From positions 1,116,001 through 1,180,000 of the forward strand of contig NZ_CP034279.1 in the NCBI RefSeq assembly GCF_009739905.1: 64,000 nucleotides of DNA. Direction: 5' to 3'. Origin of the DNA: Streptomyces ficellus (GTDB lineage Bacteria; Actinomycetota; Actinomycetes; Streptomycetales; Streptomycetaceae). Of this stretch, positions 16,142 to 24,776 are shown in pieces (positions within the stretch are counted from its first letter, which is position 1; each line of letters opens with the position of its first letter). The notes beneath the pieces were generated by a model. It did no database searches and was not told the DNA's origin. It was given only the letters and a program-made list of their open reading frames with translations. The position numbers and the translations under genes were made by a program.

Positions 16142-18988
16142 ATGTCCGTTCACCCGGAGGTCCACCCCCAGGCGGCCGCGGCCGACCCGGTGGTGCACGC
16201 ACTGGGCGCCCTGGGCGCCCCGGTGGACTGCGCGGGCCTGCGGAACGTGCCGCTCGAGGGGCCGTACGTGCTGTGGCTGGTCCTGGCGGGCGGGCTCGAC
16301 CTGTTCGCCGTGGACGCCGCCCAGCAGGGCCACTGGCACTTCCTGGGCCGCCTGGAGGCCGGCAGCCTGCTCCTCGGCCCGGTCGAGGGCCCGCAGCACA
16401 CCCTGGTGGGCCGCCCCACGCAGGACTGCGCGCTGCGCCGGATCGGCCTGCGGGAGCTGTACGCCGGGCACGACCCGTACTCCACGGGCCCGTACCACCC
16501 CGCGGATCCGTACGGTGAGCCCACGCCCCTGGAGCACGCCGTCGCGCTGGGCACCGCCCGCAGTCTGGGCGTGCTGTTCGAGGCGCCGCTCGACGACGGG
16601 CGCTCCCCCGCTGACGAGGCCGTCGCGGACGACGACATGCTGTGGATGCCGGTCCCGCCGGGCAGCGTCCGGTACGGCGCCGAGTACAGCGCCGACGCGG
16701 CGGGAGACCTGCTGGTCGACGGGGCGTTGTGGCAGCGCATGGTGAACCAGCAGCACCGGCTGCTGTCCGCCGTGGACCGCTGGATCGAGCAGCTGGAGCG
16801 CGCCCACGAGGACCGGACGGCGGCCGGCCTCAAGGCGGGTGAGGCGGTCCGCGCCCGGGCCGACCAGGCGCTGCTGGCGTCCATCGGGCGGGCCGACCGC
16901 TCGGGCCGGAAGCACGGCCCGGCGGCGAGTGACGACGCCACGTTCGCCGTGTGCCGGCGGGTCGCCCGCGCGGCCGGGATCACGCTGGCCGAACCGGCGC
17001 TGAGCGGTGTGGCCGACGAGCGGACCGGCGCCGTGGAGCGCATCGCGGTCGCCTCCCGGGTCCGCACACGCGCGGTGCGGCTGGAGGGGCGCTGGTGGCG
17101 GACCGACTCCGGGCCGCTGGTGGGTCACTGGGCGAAGTCCGGCGCCCCGGTGGCGCTGCTGTGGCGGCGCGGCCGGTACGAGGCGGTGAACCCCGCCTCG
17201 GGTCTGCGGCTGCGCATCGGTGGGGAGCGGGCGGCGGAGCTGGAGCCGCGGGCGGTGATGTTCTACCGCCCGCTGCCGGAGGGGCCGTTGACTCCGGCCC
17301 GGCTGCTGCGGTTCAGCCTGCGCGGCGCCGGGGGCGACGTACGGAACCTGGCGCTCGCCGGTCTGGTGACGGTGATCCTCGGCGCCCTGGTGCCGGTCGC
17401 GACGGGCCGGATCCTGGGCGTGTACGTCCCGTCCGCGCAGACCGGGCTGATCGCGCAGGTCGCGCTGGCCGTGATGGTGGCGGGTGTGGTGTCGGCCGCG
17501 TACATGCTGATGCAGAACCTGACGGTGCTGCGGCTGGAGGGGCGCGTGGAGAGCGTGCTCCAGCCGGCCGTGTGGGACCGGCTGCTGCGGCTGCCGACGA
17601 CGTTCTTCGCCGGACGCTCCACCGGCGAACTGGCCAGCGCGGCCATGGGGATCAGCGCGATCCGCCGCGTCCTGACGGGCGTCGGCCCGGTGGCCGCGCA
17701 GGCGAGCACGGTCGGCGCGGTGAACCTGGTTCTGCTGCTGTGGTACAGCGTTCCGCTGGCGCTGGCGGCGATGGCGATGCTGCTGGTGATCGGGGTTGTC
17801 TTCCTCGGGCTCGGGCTGTGGCAGGTGCGCTGGCAGCGGCGGCTGGTCGAGCTGAACAACAAGCTCAACAACCAGGCGTTCCAGACCCTGCGCGGGCTTC
17901 CCAAGCTGCGCGTCGCGGCCGCCGAGAGCTTCGCGTACGCGGCGTGGGCGCGGGAGTTCGCCCGGTCGCGCGAGCTCCAGCAGCGGGCCGGCCGGATCCG
18001 CAACCTGACCACCGTCCTGGACGCGGTCTACCTGCCGCTCTGCTCGCTGATCATGTTCATGCTCCTGGCCGGTCCGGCGCGCGGCACCATGACGGCCGGG
18101 GAGTTCCTCACCTTCAGCACCTCGGTGACGATGCTGCTGACGGCGGTCACGCAGATCACCGGGGCGCTGGTCTCCGCCGCCGCGGCCCTGCCGCTGTACG
18201 AGCAGATCAAGCCGGTCCTGGACGAGGCCCCCGAGGTACGCGGCTCCGCCACCCAGCCCGGTGTCCTGTCCGGCGCCATCGAGGCCCGCGACGTGTCCTT
18301 CCGCTACGCGGACGACGCCCCGCTGGTCCTCGACGGGGTGTCGCTCGACATCCGGCCGGGCGAGTTCGTGGCGGTCGTCGGCCCCAGCGGCTGCGGCAAG
18401 TCGACGCTGCTGCGGCTGCTGATCGGCTTCGACCGGCCGGTCTCGGGCAGCGTCCTGTACGACGGCCAGGACCTGACCGCGCTCGACCGGGCGGCGGTGC
18501 GCCGCCAGTGCGGTGTCGTCCTGCAGAACGCCCAGCCGCTCACCGGCTCGATCCTGGACTGCATCAGCGGCGCCGAGACGTTCTCGCAGGAGGAGGTGTG
18601 GGCAGCCGCTGAGCTGGCGGGCCTGGCGGAGGACATCAGGCGGATGCCGATGGGCCTGCACACGATGATCGCGGGCGGCGGCGCCGTCTCCGGCGGCCAG
18701 CGCCAGCGCCTGATGATCGCCCAGGCCCTGATCCGCCGCCCCAGGATCCTGTTCCTCGACGAGGCCACCAGCGCCCTGGACAACGAGGCCCAGCGCGTCG
18801 TCATCGACTCCACGCGCCGCCTGAACGCCACCCGCCTGGTCATCGCCCACCGCCTGTCGACCGTCATGGACGCCGACCGGGTGATCGTCATGTCGGCCGG
18901 CCGCGTCGTCGAGCAGGGGCCCCCCGCCACGCTCCTGACCGACCCGAACGGTCACCTGTACGAACTGGTACGCCGCCAAATGCGCTGA
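16142..18988 (+). CDS. NHLM bacteriocin-system ABC transporter ATP-binding protein
   Basis: A 948-aa partner transporter of the NHLM family. A ~400-residue N-terminal region lacks a peptidase and is sensor-like. A membrane domain (~400-690) and an ABC ATPase follow, with Walker A VGPSGCGKST, signature VSGGQRQRLM and Walker B ILFLDEATSALD. It starts one base after the NHLP stop. In this family it is thought to pair with the NHLP protein as a heteromeric exporter. The long N-terminus may regulate transport. No mutated catalytic motif is seen, so both ATPase sites look active. Confidence 0.92.
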   Translation: MSVHPEVHPQAAAADPVVHALGALGAPVDCAGLRNVPLEGPYVLWLVLAGGLDLFAVDAAQQGHWHFLGRLEAGSLLLGPVEGPQHTLVGRPTQDCALRRIGLRELYAGHDPYSTGPYHPADPYGEPTPLEHAVALGTARSLGVLFEAPLDDGRSPADEAVADDDMLWMPVPPGSVRYGAEYSADAAGDLLVDGALWQRMVNQQHRLLSAVDRWIEQLERAHEDRTAAGLKAGEAVRARADQALLASIGRADRSGRKHGPAASDDATFAVCRRVARAAGITLAEPALSGVADERTGAVERIAVASRVRTRAVRLEGRWWRTDSGPLVGHWAKSGAPVALLWRRGRYEAVNPASGLRLRIGGERAAELEPRAVMFYRPLPEGPLTPARLLRFSLRGAGGDVRNLALAGLVTVILGALVPVATGRILGVYVPSAQTGLIAQVALAVMVAGVVSAAYMLMQNLTVLRLEGRVESVLQPAVWDRLLRLPTTFFAGRSTGELASAAMGISAIRRVLTGVGPVAAQASTVGAVNLVLLLWYSVPLALAAMAMLLVIGVVFLGLGLWQVRWQRRLVELNNKLNNQAFQTLRGLPKLRVAAAESFAYAAWAREFARSRELQQRAGRIRNLTTVLDAVYLPLCSLIMFMLLAGPARGTMTAGEFLTFSTSVTMLLTAVTQITGALVSAAAALPLYEQIKPVLDEAPEVRGSATQPGVLSGAIEARDVSFRYADDAPLVLDGVSLDIRPGEFVAVVGPSGCGKSTLLRLLIGFDRPVSGSVLYDGQDLTALDRAAVRRQCGVVLQNAQPLTGSILDCISGAETFSQEEVWAAAELAGLAEDIRRMPMGLHTMIAGGGAVSGGQRQRLMIAQALIRRPRILFLDEATSALDNEAQRVVIDSTRRLNATRLVIAHRLSTVMDADRVIVMSAGRVVEQGPPATLLTDPNGHLYELVRRQMR

Positions 18989-19037
18989 CGGGAGACCCCT
19001 CGAAAGGGTGGGATCGGGCCCCAGGGGCGCGGCGATA

Positions 19038-19051
19038 CCCGCGATCGCGGG
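19038..19051. repeat. 14-bp perfect palindrome upstream of the small secreted protein gene
   Basis: CCCGCGATCGCGGG is self-complementary and lies ~60 bp before the start of the gene at 19110. In this GC-rich sequence a chance occurrence is possible. It may be an operator or an RNA hairpin in the leader. Confidence 0.4.
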
Positions 19052-19109
19052 AACCCCTCCCTCCGAACCCCGCCCGGACGGACCGGGCGGCGCGTCCACG
19101 GAGGAACAC

Positions 19110-19334
19110 ATGCTCAGGAAGGCCTTTGCCTGCACGGCCCTCGTCGCCGCTGCCATGGCGCTCGGCACCGTCCCCGCCGCCGCCCACGGCGGCAACGACA
19201 ACGACGACGACCACGGCAGCTTCCACGCCGTCGAGTGGAACAAGGGCAAGTTCGCCGCCCTGGAGTCGGCCGGCGGTTCGAAGATCGCCGCAGGCGGGTT
19301 CAACCAGGGCGGGGCCATCGGCGCCGAGTGGTAG
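19110..19334 (+). CDS. Small secreted Gly/Asn/Asp-rich protein
   Basis: A 74-aa protein with a clear Sec signal peptide (MLRKAFACTALVAAAMALG, cleavage near AAA-HGG). The mature ~49 residues are acidic and then Gly-rich (GNDNDDDHGSF, GGFNQGGAIGAEW at the C-terminus). The gene has the strong site GGAGGAA before the ATG and is followed by a hairpin. It lies 121 bp after the NHLM transporter on the same strand. Its secretion does not need the NHLP system, so it may be an unrelated surface protein or an accessory such as an immunity protein or companion peptide. No family recognised. Confidence 0.7.
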   Translation: MLRKAFACTALVAAAMALGTVPAAAHGGNDNDDDHGSFHAVEWNKGKFAALESAGGSKIAAGGFNQGGAIGAEW

Positions 19335-19351
19335 CCGACCCTCCCCACGCA

Positions 19352-19393
19352 CGACGGCCGCCGGGACGACTCGTATCGCTCCGGCGGCCGTCG
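19352..19393 (+). terminator. 13-bp stem terminator
   Basis: CGACGGCCGCCGG (19352-19364) pairs perfectly with CCGGCGGCCGTCG (19381-19393) 17 nt after the stop of the small secreted protein. It closes the plus-strand peptide-export block. Confidence 0.75.
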
Positions 19394-19424
19394 CCGTGAC
19401 CGGGGAAAGGCGGGAACGCGAAAT

Positions 19425-19451
19425 GCCGGCCGGGATGCGATCCCGACCGGC
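19425..19451 (-). terminator. Hairpin terminator of tRNA-Leu
   Basis: GCCGGCCGGGAT (19425-19436) pairs with ATCCCGACCGGC (19440-19451) with one mismatch and a very short loop. It lies directly downstream of the 3' end of the minus-strand tRNA. Confidence 0.6.
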
Positions 19452-19457
19452 ACTCAG

Positions 19458-19546
19458 TGGTGTCCGAGGGGGGACTTGAACCCCCACGCCCGATAAAGGG
19501 CACTAGCACCTCAAGCTAGCGCGTCTGCCATTCCGCCACCCGGACA
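19458..19546 (-). tRNA. tRNA-Leu (anticodon GAG)
   Basis: Reading the minus strand, a 7-bp acceptor stem (TGTCCGG paired with TCGGACA), a D-arm, an anticodon stem-loop GCTAGCTTGAGGTGCTAG with anticodon GAG, a long variable arm typical of tRNA-Leu (TGCCCTTTATCGGGCG) and a T-loop GGTTCAAGTCC can be folded. The 3' CCA is encoded (19458-19460). No integrated element is visible next to it, although such tRNAs are common attachment sites. Confidence 0.95.
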
Positions 19547-19741
19547 AGGTGTCTGTCGCTCCCGGGGGTGTTCCCCGCGGCGACATGGACAACTCTACCA
19601 GGGGTTCGAGGTGCCCTTCACCTACATATCCCGTGGTCAGGTGGGTGCGGGCGCCCCGCGAGCGGGTCCGGCGGGCTCCGGGCGGGCGACACTCGCGCGG
19701 TGTGACCGGGCGGGTGCGGACCGTGAGGGTAGCGTGCGGCG

Positions 19742-21067
19742 GTGAACTTCGCGCCCGAACACCGCAGACCCCGGATGCTGTCACCGACGCGGGAGCACCT
19801 GCGCGACACCTTCTGGTTCGCGCCCACCGCCGGGCTGGTCGGCGCGATCGCCCTCTGGCTGGCCGCCTCCGCGGTCGACGCGGAGATCGTCGCGTACCTG
19901 CGGGAGCAGGGGGCCTACGCGGAGATCGAGGACCTCGCCGGCATCGCGGACGACGCCAAGGTGATCGTGACCACGATCAGCTCCGCGATGATGACGTTCA
20001 TCGGTGTGGTGTTCAGCATCTCGCTGGTCGCGGTGCAGATGGCCGCCGGCCAGCTGACGCCGCGGGTGGTGCGGCTCTTCGTCCGCGGCCGGATCAGCAA
20101 GCTGACGCTGACGGTGTTCCTGTCGACGTTCCTCTTCTCGCTGCTGGTGCTGACGTCGTACGAGAGCGAGACGGATCCGCGGCAGGTGACCTCCGTGCCG
20201 GTGGTGCAGTCGGTGGTCACGCTCGTACTGGTCGGGCTGAGCCTGTTGCTGTTCATCGCGTATGTGACGACCACCCTGCGGCTGATGCAGGTGGGGCCGG
20301 TGGTGGACCGGATCGCCCGGGAGGCGCTGCGGGTGGCGGCGCGGCAGCCGGCCGCCGGGCCGGAGCAGGTACCGCTGCCGCCGGAGGTGGGGCGGGTGGT
20401 GCACCGCGGGCGGGCGGGGGTGCTGCGCGACGTGGACGTGGCACGGCTGGTGCGCGTGGCACGTCGGCAGGGCGTCGTGCTGCGCCTGATCCCCCGCATC
20501 GGGGACCATCTGGTGCCGGGTACGCCGGTGCTGGCCGTGCTGTCCGATGCGGGGGTCCGCGACGGGCGGGCGCCCTCGCCGGCGGTGCTGCGCTCGGCGG
20601 TGTCGGTGGGGGTGGACCGGACGTTCCACCAGGACATGGGGCTGGGCCTGCGGCAGCTGGTGGACATCGCGCTGCGGGCGCTGTCGCCGGCGGTGAACGA
20701 CCCGACCACGGCGGTGCAGTGCCTGGACCGGGTCGTGCAGTTCCTGGCGGCCGTCGCGCCCCGGCCCCTGGGGACGGTACGGCACTGCGACCGGCGGGGC
20801 GTGGTGCGGCTGGTGCGGGAGGTGCCGGACTGGGACGACCTCGTCGACCTCGCGTTCGCCGAGCTACGGGGCTGCTCGGCGCAGAGCCCGCAGGTCACAC
20901 GGCGCATGCTGGCGGGCATCGACGACCTGCTCCTGCTGGCACCGGCGGCGCGGCGGGAGCCGCTGCTGCGCCACCGCGCGCTGCTCGAACAGGCCGTGGA
21001 GCGTGCCGTGGCCCTGCCGGCCGACCGGGGGTTCGCCCTGGAGGCCGACCGGCAGGGCATCGGGTGA
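19742..21067 (+). CDS. DUF2254 family membrane protein
   Basis: A 441-aa protein with four membrane segments in the first ~190 residues (FAPTAGLVGAIALWLAAS, ISSAMMTFIGVVFSISLVAV, LTLTVFLSTFLFSLLVL, SVVTLVLVGLSLLLFIAYV). A long cytoplasmic C-terminal domain follows, with the conserved VDRTFHQDMGLGLRQLVDIALRALSPAVNDPTTA region split over residues ~285-320. It belongs to DUF2254 (predicted membrane proteins, function unknown). GTG 19742 is the first start of the frame that precedes the first helix. It appears to be a single-gene unit converging on the ebo operon. Confidence 0.83.
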   Translation: MNFAPEHRRPRMLSPTREHLRDTFWFAPTAGLVGAIALWLAASAVDAEIVAYLREQGAYAEIEDLAGIADDAKVIVTTISSAMMTFIGVVFSISLVAVQMAAGQLTPRVVRLFVRGRISKLTLTVFLSTFLFSLLVLTSYESETDPRQVTSVPVVQSVVTLVLVGLSLLLFIAYVTTTLRLMQVGPVVDRIAREALRVAARQPAAGPEQVPLPPEVGRVVHRGRAGVLRDVDVARLVRVARRQGVVLRLIPRIGDHLVPGTPVLAVLSDAGVRDGRAPSPAVLRSAVSVGVDRTFHQDMGLGLRQLVDIALRALSPAVNDPTTAVQCLDRVVQFLAAVAPRPLGTVRHCDRRGVVRLVREVPDWDDLVDLAFAELRGCSAQSPQVTRRMLAGIDDLLLLAPAARREPLLRHRALLEQAVERAVALPADRGFALEADRQGIG

Positions 21068-21091
21068 CGGTGCGGTGTCAGCCGTGCGGTG

Positions 21092-22141
21092 TCAGCAGTC
21101 CCGTTCGCGCAGCGAGTGCAGGTGCGCGCTGGACTTGCGGGCGAAGGCGAAGGACTCGGCCGGGTTGTCGTGCTCGGCCTGCCAGTGGTGGTCGCGCCGG
21201 CCGCCGCGGGTGCGGCCGACCGCCGACATGAAGCGCCGGTAGTCGATGTCCCCGTCGCCGACGTCCACCATGCGGTAGCCGTCGGTGGCGGAGTCGTCGC
21301 GTTCACCGTCCTTGACGTGGAAGAGCGGGTAGCGGTCGGGCTGCCGCAGGACGTAGTCGAGGGGGTCGAAGGGCGCGGGCGTGCCGTCGGGGCGCCGGCC
21401 GAAGCGGAAGCGGCCGGCGTAGGCCCAGTAGATGTCCATCTCCAGGTAGACGAGTTCGGGGTCGGTCTCGGCGAGGAGGACGTCGTAGAGCCGGACGCCG
21501 GGCCGGTCGGTGGCGAAGGAGAACTCCTCGGCGTGGTTGTGCTGGTAGAACTTCATGCCGCGCTTCTTCGCCTCGGCGCCGTAGTGGTTGAACTCCTCGG
21601 CGCACCGCTTCCATCCGTCGACGGTCGCGCCGTAGCGCCAGGGGCCGGAGGCGGTGCCGATGTGCTTCAGGCCGAGGGCCTGGGCGTCGTCGAGGACCTG
21701 GGTGAGGTTCTGGGCGAAGGTGTAGGCCTTGGGGTCGGAGGAGTAGTAGCCGACGTGGCTGCCGATGGCCCGCAGCCCGTGGTCGCGGGTGAGCCTCCTC
21801 AGCTGGGCAAGGGTGAGGGGGCCGGCGGAGCCCTGGGTGTAGCCGGCGTACTCCACCTCGTCGTAGCCGTAGCGCCGCAGTTCCGCGAAGACCTTGGCGA
21901 AGCCGAGGGTGGAGACCTTGTCGCGCAGCGAGTACAGCTGGATGCCGAGGCGGCCGGGGGGAAGGACGGGGCGGCCGTGGCCGCGTCGCGCGTCCGGGGC
22001 GGTGGTTCCGGCGGCCGACGCGGTGGTGGCGGTGGAGCCGAGGAGGGCGGCGGCCGTGGCGCCGGCGGCGACCCCCAGCATGTTCCTTCTGGTCAGCCTG
22101 TGCGCGAGTTCGGTGTCGGTGGCGCTGGTCGTGCGCGGCAT
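21092..22141 (-). CDS. Tat-secreted sugar phosphate isomerase/epimerase-like TIM-barrel protein
   Basis: A 349-aa protein with a Tat signal (RRNMLGVAAGATAAALLGS, cleavage after TASA). The AP endonuclease 2/xylose-isomerase-like TIM barrel spans ~60-330 (LGIQLYSLRD, YDEVEYAGY, AIGSHVGYYS, KFYQHNHAEEF, YLEMDIYWAYAG, PLFHVKDGE). The Glu, His and Asp ligands of the family are present. It would act outside the membrane, probably on a sugar or cyclitol. It is the last gene of the ebo-type operon, 53 bp after the phosphodiesterase. A second cytoplasmic member of the fold occurs earlier in the operon. Confidence 0.85.
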   Translation of the reverse strand: MPRTTSATDTELAHRLTRRNMLGVAAGATAAALLGSTATTASAAGTTAPDARRGHGRPVLPPGRLGIQLYSLRDKVSTLGFAKVFAELRRYGYDEVEYAGYTQGSAGPLTLAQLRRLTRDHGLRAIGSHVGYYSSDPKAYTFAQNLTQVLDDAQALGLKHIGTASGPWRYGATVDGWKRCAEEFNHYGAEAKKRGMKFYQHNHAEEFSFATDRPGVRLYDVLLAETDPELVYLEMDIYWAYAGRFRFGRRPDGTPAPFDPLDYVLRQPDRYPLFHVKDGERDDSATDGYRMVDVGDGDIDYRRFMSAVGRTRGGRRDHHWQAEHDNPAESFAFARKSSAHLHSLRERDC

Positions 22142-22194
22142 GTGGATAACTCCTCGCTGTCGGTGGCTTCTGCTTCACTGGGAGTCGCTGGGAA

Positions 22195-23598
22195 TCACTG
22201 GAGACCGGCGAGCCGGAGCAGCAGGGATTTCACATCGGTGGCCGCGACGCGGCCGCCAAGGCCGCCGGCGAGGCCGGCTCGGGGGGTGGAGCACACGATG
22301 AGCGGGCCTTCGTCGTCGTGGGTGGGGAGGCGGCCGTGGCTGCCGCGAACAGGTGACGGGTCGAGGGGGACGACCGCCATGCGGTAGCGCATGCCGAGCT
22401 TCTTGCGGGCGATCGCCGTGGCCGCCTTGACGCGTACGTAGGGGTCGAGGGGGTCCAGGAACAGTTCGGCGGGGTCGTAGCCGGGTTTGCGGTGGATTTC
22501 GACGAGCTGGGCGAAGTCGGGGGCGTGGGCGTCGTCGAGCCAGTAGTAGTACGTGAACCAGGCGTCGGGCTCGGCGAGTGCGACGAACTCGCCGGAGCGG
22601 GGGTGGTCGAGCCCGTGGGCCTTCTTGCCCTCGTCGTCGAGGAGCGTCTCGATGCCGGGTACGCCGTCGAGGGCTTCTCGGACGGCGGCCAGGTTCGCGG
22701 GGTTCTCGGGGTGGCGTACGTAGACGTGCGCGATCTGGTGGTCGGCGACGGCGAAGGCGCGGGAGGCCATGGTGTCGAGGTACTCCATGCCGTCCTGGGT
22801 GTGGACCTCGAGCAGCCCGGCGCGGCGCAGGGCGCGGTTGATGTCGACGTGCCGGTCGACCCGGGTGATGCCGTATTCGGAGAGGGCGACGACGGTGCGG
22901 CCTTCGGTCCGCGCGTCGTGGAGGAGGGGGGCCATGACGGTGTCGAGGTCGGTGGCGGCCCGGTGGGAGCGCGGGTCGTCGGGGCCGTAGCGCTGGAGGT
23001 CGTAGTCGAGGTGCGGGAGGTAGCACAGGGCGAGGTCGGGGGTGCGGGTGCGGATGATGTGGCGGGTGGCGTCGACGATCCACCGGCTGGAGACGATGCC
23101 GGCGCCGGGGCCCCAGAAGTGGAAGAGGGGGAAGGTTCCGAACCTGTCGGTGAGTTCGTCGTGCAGGTCCGCGGGCCGGGTGTAGCAGTCGGGTTCCTTG
23201 CGGCCGTCGGCGTAGTAGACGGGGCGGGGGGTGACGGTGATGTCGGTGTCCGCGCCCATGGCGTACCACCAGCAGATGTTGGCGACGGTGTAGCCGGGGT
23301 GGGCGCGGCGGGCGGCGTCCCACAGCTTGTCGCCGGAGACGAGTCCATTGTGCTGGCGCCACAGCAGGACGTCGCCGAGTTCGCGGAAGTACCAGCCGTT
23401 GCCGACGATGCCGTGTTCGGCGGGGAGGGTGCCGGTGAGGAAGGTGGACTGGGCGGCGCAGGTGACGGCGGGCAGGACGGTGTCGAGGGGCGCCTGGGAG
23501 CCGGAGCGGGCGAGTTGCCGTAGGTGCGGCATGTGGTCGAGGAGCTGGGGGGTGAGGCCGACGACGTCCAGGACCAGGAGGGGGGTGGGCCGGTTCAT
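22195..23598 (-). CDS. Alkaline phosphatase-superfamily nucleotide pyrophosphatase/phosphodiesterase of the ebo locus
   Basis: A 467-aa NPP-type phosphodiesterase. Seen: metal-binding Asp near the N-terminus (LLVLDVVGLT), catalytic Thr in LPAVTCAAQSTFLTG, HGIVGNGWYFRE, PHLDYDLQRYG, and further metal ligands in SEYGI and RHVDINRAL plus KKAHGLDHPRSGEF. It hydrolyses phosphodiester or pyrophosphate bonds; a prenyl-phosphate or nucleotide-linked substrate is plausible here. The ATG at 23598 overlaps the EboE stop (ATGA). No signal peptide is seen, so it is probably cytoplasmic. Ebo clusters commonly include such a gene. Confidence 0.87.
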   Translation of the reverse strand: MNRPTPLLVLDVVGLTPQLLDHMPHLRQLARSGSQAPLDTVLPAVTCAAQSTFLTGTLPAEHGIVGNGWYFRELGDVLLWRQHNGLVSGDKLWDAARRAHPGYTVANICWWYAMGADTDITVTPRPVYYADGRKEPDCYTRPADLHDELTDRFGTFPLFHFWGPGAGIVSSRWIVDATRHIIRTRTPDLALCYLPHLDYDLQRYGPDDPRSHRAATDLDTVMAPLLHDARTEGRTVVALSEYGITRVDRHVDINRALRRAGLLEVHTQDGMEYLDTMASRAFAVADHQIAHVYVRHPENPANLAAVREALDGVPGIETLLDDEGKKAHGLDHPRSGEFVALAEPDAWFTYYYWLDDAHAPDFAQLVEIHRKPGYDPAELFLDPLDPYVRVKAATAIARKKLGMRYRMAVVPLDPSPVRGSHGRLPTHDDEGPLIVCSTPRAGLAGGLGGRVAATDVKSLLLRLAGLQ

Positions 23599-24764
23599 GG
23601 GAGTTCCTTGAGGCCGAGGTCGGTGAGGAGGTCGCGGGCGAGGGTGAGTTCGGCGGCGATGCCGTCGGCGAGCCGGCTCCTGGTGCGGGGGCGCAGCCGG
23701 GGAGGGAGGGCCTGCCAGGTGTACGTCTCGACCTCGAGGTGCCGGGTGCGCGGGACGGGGCCGCCGACGAGGCGGGCGAGGGTGTCGCGGAGCACGGGGA
23801 GGGTGGAGGTGAGGGGCGCGGCGGGCGGGCTGTGCAGGGGGACGTGGAAGTGGGCGCGCCACGGGCCGCCCTCGGGGAGGGTGTCACCGGCCAGGGCCTC
23901 GGGGAGGTCGTCGGTGCCGCGCAGGCCGGCGGCGGTGCTGGTGCGGGTCTGGTGGAGGAAGCGCGGTTCGGCGAAGGCGGCGAGAGCCCGGCGGACCTCG
24001 GGGAGGTGGGGGTGTTCGGCGTGGAGGGCGGCGGAGAGCTGGGCCTTGGGGATCGGGATGCGGGCGGCGGCCAGGGCCTTCAGCGCGGTGTGCGGGTCTT
24101 CGAAGGAGGTGGCGAGGTGGCAGGTGTCGACGCAGACGCCGATGCGGGGGTGGGCCACGTCGGTGAGCGGGCCGATCGCGTCCGCGGTGGTCTCGATGGT
24201 GCAGCCGGGTTCGGGTTCCAGGCCGACGCGGACGGACCTTCCGGTCAGCTCCTCCAGGGCGTCGAGGCGTTCGGCGAGGGTGATCAGAGCGGTGCGCGCG
24301 GTCGCGGCCGCGGCGGTGTCGAAGCGGGTGCGCCAGGCGAGGGGCAGCGTGGAGACGGACCCTTCCGTGACGTCATCGGGCAGGAGGGAGGCGAGGAGGC
24401 GGGCCAGGTCGGTGGTGTACGCCAGGCGTTCGGGCCGGGTCCAGTCCGGCTGGTAGACGCGGTACTTGACCTCGTCGGCGCCGAAGCCTTCGTACGGGAA
24501 GCCGTTGAGGGTGACGACCTCCAGGCCGCGGCGGTCGAGCTCGGTGCGCAGGCGGCGCAGGGCCGCCGGGTCGGTGGTGAGGGCGTGAGCGGCGTCCCTG
24601 GCGAGCCAGAGGCCGATGCCGAGACGGTCACGGCCGAGGCGTCTGCGGACCGGTTCGCAGTGGTCGCGCAGTTGGCCGAGGACGCCGTCGAGCGTCTCGG
24701 CGGGGTGGACGTTGGTGCAGTAGGCGAGGTGGACGGTGGAGCCGTCCGGGTGGCGGAAGCGCAT
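23595..24764 (-). CDS. eboE: Metabolite traffic protein EboE
   Basis: A 389-aa xylose-isomerase-like TIM-barrel protein with the EboE hallmarks: N-terminal LAYCTNVHPAETLDGVLGQL, later VTLNGFPYEGF, VYQPDWTRPERLAYT, and VGLEPEPGC plus GVCVDTCHLATSFED in the core. The His, Glu and Asp residues of the barrel are retained. EboE is one of the conserved ebo proteins needed in cyanobacteria to bring a metabolite precursor to the periplasm; the bacterial substrate here is unknown. The start is 12 bp after the EboB stop, and the stop overlaps the phosphodiesterase gene. Confidence 0.9.
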   Translation of the reverse strand: MRFRHPDGSTVHLAYCTNVHPAETLDGVLGQLRDHCEPVRRRLGRDRLGIGLWLARDAAHALTTDPAALRRLRTELDRRGLEVVTLNGFPYEGFGADEVKYRVYQPDWTRPERLAYTTDLARLLASLLPDDVTEGSVSTLPLAWRTRFDTAAAATARTALITLAERLDALEELTGRSVRVGLEPEPGCTIETTADAIGPLTDVAHPRIGVCVDTCHLATSFEDPHTALKALAAARIPIPKAQLSAALHAEHPHLPEVRRALAAFAEPRFLHQTRTSTAAGLRGTDDLPEALAGDTLPEGGPWRAHFHVPLHSPPAAPLTSTLPVLRDTLARLVGGPVPRTRHLEVETYTWQALPPRLRPRTRSRLADGIAAELTLARDLLTDLGLKELP

Positions 24765-24776
24765 GGCGGGCCGTCC

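Noticed and set aside
19458-19546. tRNA-Leu as an attachment site of an integrated element
   Set aside because: No integrase, excisionase or direct repeat of the tRNA 3' end was seen on either side.
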